A DNA stretch of 64,000 nt, taken from the NCBI GenBank assembly GCA_964398055.1, contig CAYNLK010000031.1, positions 8,888 through 72,887 of the forward strand, in the 5' to 3' direction. This document shows, one piece after another, positions 25,797-32,230 of this stretch (position 1 is its first letter; the number at the start of each line of letters is the position of its first letter). The translations under genes were made by a program, and so were the position numbers. The notes below the pieces were generated by a model. That model worked only from the letters and a program-made list of their open reading frames with translations, was not told the origin of the DNA and searched no databases. This stretch comes from CAYNLK01 sp964398055 (GTDB lineage: Bacteria > Chloroflexota > Anaerolineae > 4572-78 > J111).

Positions 25797-26957
25797 TTAA
25801 GCGGCTTCAGGTTCCTGGCCTATTTTAGCCTTAGCGTTGCCATTTAGGCCGAGTTCAAAACGTAGCCGCAAGTAACCAAAAACCTGCTCTCGGGATAGGA
25901 TGCCCACAATCTGATCATTTTCGGTGACTATCATCGGCAGATTGGCCTGGCTCAGTAACTCCAACGCTTTGCTAACATCGGTATTGGGCTGGACCTGGGC
26001 CACGGCCTTCAGGGGGGTCATCAACTGCTCTACTGTCATATAGCGCCACTTGCGTTGCGGCACCTTGGTGAGGTCATGCACCGTCAGCATGCCCCGAGGT
26101 TGGTCAGCCTCACCGACCAGGAAAGTTCGCTCGCCGGCGCCGGAGAGAATGTTTTCTTCCACCAACTGGTTGAGCGACAGTGTGCTCGGGATCAACCTGG
26201 GCCGGGACGCCATCACCTGCCTGACGGTGACCCCTTGCAGCGACTGCTGTAAATTGACCTGGACGATGCTGGACGCGGCCGCATTCTGCAAGAACCAGCC
26301 GATGAAGGCCAGCCACAGGCCATTGAAGAAGTTGCCGGTCAGGGCGATGAAGAAGCCCACCCCCATAAAACCAAAGGCGATCAGTTGGCCGCTGAAGGCC
26401 GCCAGTTGGGTGGCCCGCTGGCCATTGCCGCTAAAGCGCCAGACCGCGGCCCGCAGCACCCGGCCGCCATCCAGTGGAAAACCGGGAATCAGATTGAATA
26501 GGGCCAGGATCAGGTTGATCCGGGCCAGCCAGATGCTCGGCGCGGCCAGCAACGGAATCTGCTGATCCAGCAGCCACAGCAGGCCAAAGATGCCGGCCAG
26601 GGCCAGGCTGACCAGCGGCCCGGCAATAGCGATGCGAAACTCGGCCCCAGGCGTGCGCGCCTCTTCTTTCAACTCGGCCACGCCGCCAAAGATGAATAAG
26701 GTGATGCCCTGCACCGGAATTTTGTGGCGCAAGGCCAGGTAGGCGTGGCCCAGTTCGTGCAGTAACACCGACCCAAAGAAGAGCACACTGGTCATCACGG
26801 CCAGGAGCCAGTACGTTGGCAGCGACAGGGTTGGATATTCGGCCGGAAAATAGCCCGCGGCCAGTGACCAGGTCAACAGAGCAAAGACCAGGAGCAAACT
26901 CCAATGAAGTTGAATGGGGATACCCCAGATTTGTCCAAGTTTCAGGCTGGCGTTCAT
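25797..26957 (-). CDS. Site-2-protease-like M50 metallopeptidase with CBS domains
   Basis: The 386-residue integral membrane protein has the zinc motif HELGH (VLLHELGHAYLALRHK) in an early transmembrane region. The second conserved motif, NLIPGFPLDGGRVLRAAVW, contributes the third metal ligand (Asp). About six membrane helices are followed by two CBS domains from about residue 245 (VRQVMASRPRLIPSTLSLNQLVEE... and VEQLMTPLKAVAQVQPNTDV...), which may sense adenylates. Such proteases cut membrane-embedded anti-sigma factors or other helices. The target is not apparent here. Confidence 0.9.
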   Translation of the reverse strand: MNASLKLGQIWGIPIQLHWSLLLVFALLTWSLAAGYFPAEYPTLSLPTYWLLAVMTSVLFFGSVLLHELGHAYLALRHKIPVQGITLFIFGGVAELKEEARTPGAEFRIAIAGPLVSLALAGIFGLLWLLDQQIPLLAAPSIWLARINLILALFNLIPGFPLDGGRVLRAAVWRFSGNGQRATQLAAFSGQLIAFGFMGVGFFIALTGNFFNGLWLAFIGWFLQNAAASSIVQVNLQQSLQGVTVRQVMASRPRLIPSTLSLNQLVEENILSGAGERTFLVGEADQPRGMLTVHDLTKVPQRKWRYMTVEQLMTPLKAVAQVQPNTDVSKALELLSQANLPMIVTENDQIVGILSREQVFGYLRLRFELGLNGNAKAKIGQEPEAA

Positions 26958-26977
26958 GGTTTATCTACCTCCACTAT

Positions 26978-27115
26978 CTACATAAAAATGTAGCTAACCT
27001 CAACCAAAATCATTGAGGCAATGATCAACAAAATCACTGCTACCACTACCCACTGCTTGATTTTGGCGGTTCGCTGTTTTTTTTGTTTCTTTGGCGCAGT
27101 CTGCCGAGTTCCCAT
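26978..27115 (-). CDS. Small single-pass membrane protein (45 residues)
   Basis: An ATG at 27115 with AAGGAG ending 5 nt upstream opens a 45-codon frame ending in TAG at 26978. The product is a Lys/Gln-rich cytoplasmic head (TAPKKQKKQRTAKIKQ) followed by one hydrophobic helix (VVVAVILLIIASMILVEV). It ends 20 nt before the start of the M50 protease gene on the same strand, so both are probably co-transcribed. The good ribosome binding site and clean membrane topology argue for a real gene. It has no recognisable family and could be a protease partner or substrate. Confidence 0.6.
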   Translation of the reverse strand: MGTRQTAPKKQKKQRTAKIKQWVVVAVILLIIASMILVEVSYIFM

Positions 27116-27163
27116 TTTTTCTCCTTACTTTTGCACAACAGGCCCAACGATTGCTCCCCAAAC

Positions 27164-27207
27164 AAAAAGGTCGACAATACGCCCGGTTTCCAGGTGATTG
27201 TCGACCT
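27164..27207 (-). terminator. Rho-independent terminator for the DUF2294 gene (minus strand)
   Basis: AGGTCGACAAT (27168-27178) and ATTGTCGACCT (27197-27207) are perfect 11-bp arms. On the minus strand the stem is followed by TTTTT. It lies 165 nt after the DUF2294 stop and before the small membrane gene. Confidence 0.75.
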
Positions 27208-27371
27208 ACTTGGCAACCAGTTTGCTTCTAAAGAGAAGCCTGCTCTTTGCCCAGTCCGTCGAGACCGTGGATTTGATGGGTTTGATTGAACTATGACCTT
27301 ACTATATCACAGAAAGACCATATTGTCAAGGTTTTGTCCATAAAAATCTAGTGATTCTAGCAAATTTCTAA

Positions 27372-27767
27372 CTAACGACCGGTCCGGCTTCTGCTGTGTT
27401 TGCCAAACTGCTCATCCAGATTCACGTCCACGGTCAGCACGATAATCCGCTCGCCGGTTTTGGTGCTCATGTCGGTGTGCAAGCTGATCACCCGGCAACC
27501 GATAACATCGGCCACAATCTGCTCGAGCAACGGGCGGGTGACCTCAAACAACTGGCGCCGGCTCTCTTTGACCAGGGCCTGGCCCTCCCGGCTTTCAGAT
27601 AATTTGGCCTCAGCCGGAGTCAAGATGCCGCGCAAGCGCACCAGGACCATGTCGGCAATGAAGAAAGTGCGGGCTTCCAACGGACCCCGGCCCAGGTATT
27701 CCTTTTCTAAGGTGGTCATTGCCTTGCTAAACTCGGCTTCTAACTCGCCGCTCGTTTTGTTGTTCAT
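27372..27767 (-). CDS. DUF2294 domain-containing protein
   Basis: The 131-residue protein fits DUF2294 (COG5609). It has an N-terminal helix (ELEAEFSKAMTTLEKEYLGRGP), a hydrophobic strand (IADMVLVRLRGILTPAEAKL) and a helix (ESRRQLFEVTRPLLEQIVADVIG). The end strands contain SLHTDMSTKTGERIIVLTVD. The role is unknown; members are frequent in Firmicutes, cyanobacteria and Chloroflexota, often near stress genes. It is transcribed away from the redoxin-photolyase operon, with about 100 nt between its start and the -35 box of that operon's promoter. Confidence 0.75.
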   Translation of the reverse strand: MNNKTSGELEAEFSKAMTTLEKEYLGRGPLEARTFFIADMVLVRLRGILTPAEAKLSESREGQALVKESRRQLFEVTRPLLEQIVADVIGCRVISLHTDMSTKTGERIIVLTVDVNLDEQFGKHSRSRTGR

Positions 27768-27872
27768 GTCAATTCACCTTGCTACCTTGAGATCACATAT
27801 CAACCGGCAATCAACCCACCACTCCAATCCCGACCAAAAACTTAAAAATGGAGACAAAACATTGACAATATA

Positions 27873-27901
27873 TTGACAAAAATCATCAAGTATGATATAC
27901 T
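27873..27901 (+). promoter_or_regulatory. Promoter of the redoxin-SDR-photolyase gene group
   Basis: TTGACA (27873-27878), a 17-nt spacer and TATACT (27896-27901) make a near-consensus sigma-70 promoter. ATCAT-N5-ATGAT overlaps the spacer and could be an operator. A second TTGACA lies 12 nt upstream. Confidence 0.7.
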
Positions 27902-27958
27902 TCTGGACAGATATAGATACAACTCAAACCATAGACATATTGGGAAGGATAAGTTGAG

Positions 27959-28153
27959 ATGCCCTTACTGTCAAAATCAATCAAAGGAATATTCAACCAG
28001 CCAGCCAAAAACAGCTCTCAGCCAACCGGGTCAACAGCCGGGCGCACGGGCCAACCATCAGTCAACCTTCACCTGGCTTTGCTGAAACAGACCCTGCACC
28101 ACAACGACCAGGCGCTGTTAAAACTATACCAGGCTATGGATACGGCCGGCTAA
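27959..28153 (+). CDS. Small hypothetical protein (64 residues)
   Basis: This is the first frame after the strong promoter at 27873-27901, with GGAAGG ending about 11 nt before the ATG. The product is polar, rich in Ser/Gln/Asn, with a C-terminal helix (HLALLKQTLHHNDQALLKLYQAM). No family is recognised. The spacing of the ribosome binding site is long, and the region may instead be a leader for the genes downstream. Confidence 0.4.
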   Translation: MPLLSKSIKGIFNQPAKNSSQPTGSTAGRTGQPSVNLHLALLKQTLHHNDQALLKLYQAMDTAG

Positions 28154-28223
28154 ACCGGATCGCTACTCTGGTCAAAGTTTAGTTAGTTAATTGTAGCTTA
28201 AGGGCCTGGGGGATATATATGTT

Positions 28224-28616
28224 ATGAGAACAAAACTATTTGCACTTATGGCGGTAACAGTTACCGTTGTCGGCTTTTACTGGCTAAGCCAGCTTTGGCC
28301 GGCAGACCGGCCAATTCAGCCGGAAACCGGAGTAGCCGAGATGGCCCCGCCGGTTTGGACTCTGGTCAGCCAGGTGGAACTGCCGATTACGACCCGCAGC
28401 GTTGCTTGCAACGAGACTATCGTAAGCTTGGCTGAGGTCAACTCAATCTCGGAGAGTGGCCTGACCCTCGCCCCTGAGAAGTTCTTTATCGCCGGCATCC
28501 TGGCTGGTGGTCAGATCAAGTTATTTCACTCGCCTGACACGAAGGCTGAAATAGAGCCGTTTACCTTCACCGAGTCGCCCCATGCCACTCTTAATAGCAA
28601 CCTGGTGATCAACTAA
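28224..28616 (+). CDS. Hypothetical membrane-anchored extracytoplasmic protein
   Basis: The 130-residue product has an N-terminal membrane anchor or signal (LFALMAVTVTVVGFYWLSQL). It continues as a soluble beta-rich part (WTLVSQVELPITTRSVACNETIVSLAEVN...) with one Cys. No family is recognised. It ends 11 nt before the start of the redoxin gene, so the two are in one operon. A role linked to the redoxin outside the membrane is possible but unproven. Confidence 0.6.
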   Translation: MRTKLFALMAVTVTVVGFYWLSQLWPADRPIQPETGVAEMAPPVWTLVSQVELPITTRSVACNETIVSLAEVNSISESGLTLAPEKFFIAGILAGGQIKLFHSPDTKAEIEPFTFTESPHATLNSNLVIN

Positions 28617-28627
28617 GAAAGGCCGCT

Positions 28628-29098
28628 ATGACTATTCACTTGAAAAGCGAGATTGTGCCAGACTTTGAATTGACCGACTTTCAGGGCCAGACGGTTCGCC
28701 TGTCTGACTATCGTGGGCAGAAGCATGTCATCCTGGTCTTCAACCGCGGCTTTACCTGACCTTTCTGCCGCCGGCACATGGCGCAGTTGCGCCAGGATTA
28801 CCTGAAATTCGTGGCCCACGAGACTGAAATCGTAGTGGTGGGACCTGAGGACAAAGCTGCCTTTGCCCGTTACTGGCAAAAAGAGGCTTTCCCTTTTGTT
28901 GGTCTGCCCGACCCGGAGCACCGGGTGGCCGACCTCTATGGCCAGCAGGTCAAATTGCTCAAGCTCGGCCGGCTGCCGGCTTTGGTTGTGATCGACAAAA
29001 GCGGTCAAATTCGTTACCAACATTACGGCGATTCGATGCGCGACATTCCGCCTAATGACGAGATTCTGGCTTTACTGGACCGGTTGAACTCAACCTGA
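28628..29098 (+). CDS. Redoxin (peroxiredoxin-like) selenoprotein: UxxC active site with in-frame TGA
   Basis: Reading from the ATG at 28628 (AGAAAGG 6-12 nt upstream) gives 156 residues with a single internal TGA at 28757-28759, codon 44. Upstream is a good AhpC/TSA start (VPDFELTDFQGQTVRLSDYR, HVILVFNRGFT). Downstream the same frame continues PFCRRHMAQLRQDYLKF and keeps the thioredoxin fold to the end (LPALVVIDKSGQIRY). Homologues with Cys read GF.CPFCRR, so the TGA stands exactly at the peroxidatic Cys and gives U44-P-F-C47. This is the pattern of known redoxin-type selenoproteins. It would be a peroxidase or thiol oxidoreductase. Readthrough needs SelB, SelC and SelD, which are not in the window. 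A Cys-to-stop mutation (TGC or TGT to TGA) is the alternative, but the rest of the frame is intact. Confidence 0.83.
28764..28794 (+). promoter_or_regulatory. Candidate bacterial SECIS hairpin(s) downstream of the TGA codon
   Basis: Two overlapping hairpins are possible. One pairs CTGC.GCC (28765-28772) with GGCGCAG (28780-28786) around a loop starting GG, 16 nt from the TGA. The other pairs TGGCGC (28779-28784) with GCGCCA (28789-28794) around AGTT, with the loop G 29 nt from the TGA. Both distances fit the range described for bacterial SECIS elements. The choice between them cannot be made by eye. Confidence 0.45.
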
Positions 29099-29121
29099 CT
29101 ATTCGAGAAAGGAAACCCATT

Positions 29122-29760
29122 ATGAAAAGTGCGCTGATTTGGGGCGCGGCCGGCGGCATTGGCCGGGCCGTGGTTGAACAACTGGCCGGCGACGGCTGGA
29201 CTGTGTTGGCTGTGACTCGCCGCCCGCTCAAAAACCTGCCCGCCGGCGTGCACAACCTCGATGCCGACGTGTCCGATCCCTACGAAATCCAACTGGCCAT
29301 CAACTCGGCCAGCCAACTGGTTGATGAAGTGAACCTGTGGCTCTATGCAGCCGGCGACATTGCCTCGGTTAAAGTGGCCGACCCATCATCACCCTCGGCC
29401 TGGCAGCGCCTGCTCGATGCCAACTTGACCGGCGCTTTTTTAACCACACATTACAGCCTGCCGCTGCTGGCGGCCGACGCCCATCTCATCTACCTGGGCG
29501 CTCTTAGTGAACGGCTGCGGTTGCCAGGGCTGGCGGCCTATGCCGCGGCCAAGGCCGGCCTGGAGGCCTTTGTCGAGGCCCTGGCCAAAGAAGAGCGCCG
29601 CCGCCGAGTCACTATCGTCCGTCCGGTTGCGGTCGATACGCCGTTGTGGCAGAAGGTGCCGCTGCGGCTGCCGCCCACGGCGCTCACGCCGGAGACCCTG
29701 GCCCAACGAATTATCGAGGCTCATCACCAGGGTCACAAAGGCGCGCTTGATCTGGCCTGA
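29122..29760 (+). CDS. Short-chain dehydrogenase/reductase
   Basis: The 212-residue SDR has the nucleotide loop WGAAGGIGRAVVEQL, the Asp site NLDADVSDP, LYAAGDIA in place of NNAG, a Ser in YLGALSERL and the catalytic YAAAKAG. It is shorter than most classical SDRs. AGAAAGGAAA precedes the ATG. It lies between the selenoprotein and photolyase genes in the same operon. The substrate is unknown; SDR genes commonly accompany phr in light-response clusters. Confidence 0.87.
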   Translation: MKSALIWGAAGGIGRAVVEQLAGDGWTVLAVTRRPLKNLPAGVHNLDADVSDPYEIQLAINSASQLVDEVNLWLYAAGDIASVKVADPSSPSAWQRLLDANLTGAFLTTHYSLPLLAADAHLIYLGALSERLRLPGLAAYAAAKAGLEAFVEALAKEERRRRVTIVRPVAVDTPLWQKVPLRLPPTALTPETLAQRIIEAHHQGHKGALDLA

Positions 29761-29785
29761 GCTGAATTTCTGAGAAAGAGTATCA

Positions 29786-31201
29786 ATGACCACAGCCATC
29801 TGGTGGATTCGCCGTGACTTGCGATTAACCGACAATCAAGCCCTCAGCCAGGCCCTGGCCCAGGCCGATGCGGTCATTCCGCTCTTCATTCTCGATCCAA
29901 AGTTATGGCACTCACCTTACGTGGGGACCAAGCGGCTGGCCTTCTTGCTGGCGGGATTGCGCCAGCTTGAGGTCGACCTGCGCGCCCGCGGCAGCCGCCT
30001 GATCCTCCGCCAGGGCAACCCGCAGGCGGAATTGAAGGTTGTGCTGACCGAGAGCGGCGCAGCCGCCATTTTTGCCGAGGCCGACGTATCGCCCTACGCC
30101 CGCCGCCGCGATACCGCCATCGCCGAAGCTCTGCCGTTACATCTGGTGGGCGGGCTGACCGTACAGCCGCCGGACGCGGCGCTGAAAGCGGACGGGACGC
30201 CCTACACCGTCTTCACCCCCTTCAGCCGGGCCTGGCTGGCTCTGCCGCCGCCAACCCCGGAGTCGGTGTTACCAGCACCGCCGGCAATTGTTACTCCGAC
30301 ACACCTGTCCAGCCACCCCATCCCGGCCGAACCGGTGCTGCCGGCCGGCGTCCCTTTTGAAGCCGGTGAAGTCGCCGCCCAGCGCCGCCTGATCGCCTTT
30401 GTGGAGGGCGCTGACCCGGCCGTGCGCCGCTACGCCGATGAGCGCAACCGGATTGATTTGAACGGCACCTCGGGCTTATCCCCCTACCTGCGCTTTGGGA
30501 TGCTGTCGCCACGGCAGGCGGTGGTTACGGCCTGGCGGGCCATTCAGCAGGCGATGAACCCCACCACCCGGAAAGGGGCTGAGACCTGGCTCAATGAGCT
30601 GATCTGGCGCGAATTCTATCTCAACATTCTGTATCATTTTCCCCGGCTACGGGGGACCAGCTTCCGGCCGGAATATGAGCGTATTCCCTGGCTTAATGAT
30701 GAAAGTGACTTTGCAGCCTGGTGTCAGGGTCGAACCGGTTACCCGGTAGTCGACGCGGCCATGCGCCAACTGGCTGAAACCGGCTGGCTGCACAATCGAG
30801 CCAGGATGATCGTGGCCTCATTTCTGGTCAAGGATCTGCTGATCGATTGGCGCTGGGGCGAGCGCTGGTTTATGCAACACCTGGTCGATGGCGATCCGGC
30901 GGCCAACAACGGCGGCTGGCAGTGGACCGCCGGCGTCGGCGTCGACGCGGCCCCATATTTCCGCATCTTCAATCCGGTCTTGCAGAGCCAAAAGTTCGAC
31001 CCCGCTGGCGCTTACATTCGCCGCTGGCTGCCGGAACTGGCCCGGGTTCCGGCCAAGTATATTCACACCCCCTGGGAGATGCCGGCCGCTGTCCAGCGCC
31101 AGGCCAACTGCCAGATCGGTCAAGATTATCCCGCCCCCATCGTCGACCACAGGCAGGCCAGAGAGCGAACCCTGGCCGCGTACGGCGAGGTCAGGGGATG
31201 A
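29786..31201 (+). CDS. phr: Deoxyribodipyrimidine photolyase
   Basis: The 471-residue flavoprotein starts IWWIRRDLRLTDNQAL, the antenna-domain motif. The FAD-binding half includes LNGTSGLSPYLRFGMLSPRQ, WLNELIWREFYLNILYHFP, GRTGYPVVDAAMRQLAETGWLHNRARMIVASFLVKDLLIDWR and DGDPAANNGGWQWTAG. Those motifs, with their Trp and Asn positions, mark a class I CPD photolyase, which splits cyclobutane dimers using near-UV/blue light. Its place at the end of an operon near the CarH-like gene supports light-regulated expression. Confidence 0.94.
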   Translation: MTTAIWWIRRDLRLTDNQALSQALAQADAVIPLFILDPKLWHSPYVGTKRLAFLLAGLRQLEVDLRARGSRLILRQGNPQAELKVVLTESGAAAIFAEADVSPYARRRDTAIAEALPLHLVGGLTVQPPDAALKADGTPYTVFTPFSRAWLALPPPTPESVLPAPPAIVTPTHLSSHPIPAEPVLPAGVPFEAGEVAAQRRLIAFVEGADPAVRRYADERNRIDLNGTSGLSPYLRFGMLSPRQAVVTAWRAIQQAMNPTTRKGAETWLNELIWREFYLNILYHFPRLRGTSFRPEYERIPWLNDESDFAAWCQGRTGYPVVDAAMRQLAETGWLHNRARMIVASFLVKDLLIDWRWGERWFMQHLVDGDPAANNGGWQWTAGVGVDAAPYFRIFNPVLQSQKFDPAGAYIRRWLPELARVPAKYIHTPWEMPAAVQRQANCQIGQDYPAPIVDHRQARERTLAAYGEVRG

Positions 31202-31257
31202 CCGCTGACGGCCGATCGCCGACCGCGGTAACTACTTGGCTAAAGGTATACCAGAAT

Positions 31258-31285
31258 TTGGGAGAGAACCCGGTCGGGGTATAAT
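31258..31285 (+). promoter_or_regulatory. Promoter upstream of the Thr/Pro-rich anchored protein
   Basis: TTGGGA (31258-31263), 16 nt and TATAAT (31280-31285). The start codon at 31320 would follow a leader of about 28 nt. Confidence 0.6.
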
Positions 31286-31319
31286 TTGACACAAATTCTG
31301 AAAGCCGGGATGACCTGAC

Positions 31320-32066
31320 TTGAAACCGAAACAGCGTCAAACCATTGTCATTGTGGCGGGCGGCTTACTGGTGGCCGGTTGCCTGCTGGCCGGTTTCACC
31401 GTGTTAGGCTCCGGGGTAGGGCTGTGGTGGATTTTCAACAGCAGCGCCGAGACCGCTACGCCGATGCCCCGCATCACCCGTCGCGCCGCCACCGCGCCCA
31501 CCTTTACCCCATCTGCCAGCCCGACCACCCTGCCCACCGCTACGGCTATCCCTACCCTGACCCCAACCTCGCCGCCGACTGCCACACCCTCACCGACTCC
31601 AACTGCTCTTTCGCCGACACCCACACCCCTGCCGCCGACTGATGCGCCTGCAGCGGCCCCACCCCCGCCCACCGCCACTCCGCCTCCTACCGACACGCCC
31701 GCGCCCAGCTATCCGTTCATCATTCAGGAAACGGCCCAATATCCAACGAATCACCTTAATTTTGATGTCTACGTGGCTGTTATCAACGGCAAAAATAAAC
31801 CGCTGCCAGGCTATCGGCTGCGCGGCGTCCACAGCAGCGGCCTTCAAATCGACAGCCAGGTGAGCGCGGACGATTGGACCCAGAATAGTGGGGCGATGCA
31901 CTACAAAGCCGGTAACGTCAAATACGAGGCCCCCAACTCGCCTACCGGCGTCTGGACCCTTGAACTCTTGGATGAAGCCGGCGCGCCGGTCGCGCCGCCG
32001 GTTGAGTTCTCTTTTGATGCGGCCAATCCAACCTGGTATTTTCTGTTGTACCGGTTGGCGGAGTGA
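31320..32066 (+). CDS. Membrane-anchored protein with Thr/Pro linker and C-terminal beta domain
   Basis: The frame starts with TTG at 31320. The 248-residue product has a membrane helix (TIVIVAGGLLVAGCLLAGFTVL) and a long linker of TPT, TAT and PPT repeats (residues 45-130), typical of secreted Chloroflexota proteins. A beta-rich domain of about 115 residues follows (YPTNHLNFDVYVAVIN, GYRLRGVHSSGLQID, GVWTLELLDEAGAPVAPPVEFSF). The C-terminal domain resembles Ig-like or carbohydrate-contact folds but is not assigned. The same anchor-linker plan recurs at 60744-61787. Confidence 0.7.
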   Translation: MKPKQRQTIVIVAGGLLVAGCLLAGFTVLGSGVGLWWIFNSSAETATPMPRITRRAATAPTFTPSASPTTLPTATAIPTLTPTSPPTATPSPTPTALSPTPTPLPPTDAPAAAPPPPTATPPPTDTPAPSYPFIIQETAQYPTNHLNFDVYVAVINGKNKPLPGYRLRGVHSSGLQIDSQVSADDWTQNSGAMHYKAGNVKYEAPNSPTGVWTLELLDEAGAPVAPPVEFSFDAANPTWYFLLYRLAE

Positions 32067-32230
32067 GGCTGGCGAGGCAACATCGGCCAACAGGATGGCT
32101 GACATTGAAACCTTGCGCTGGCGAGACAACCGCCGAACAGCTTCGTCCAGCGGCAACTTGATCTGGGTCGAGTTTCAGGGATCATAGTCGGCTGCTGGTT
32201 AAAGCCGATCAGAGGTTAGCTCAGCTTCCT

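Noticed and set aside
28778..29098. Separate 106-residue redoxin fragment
   Set aside because: It is the second half of the TGA-containing gene starting at 28628; its apparent ATG start lies inside the active-site helix.
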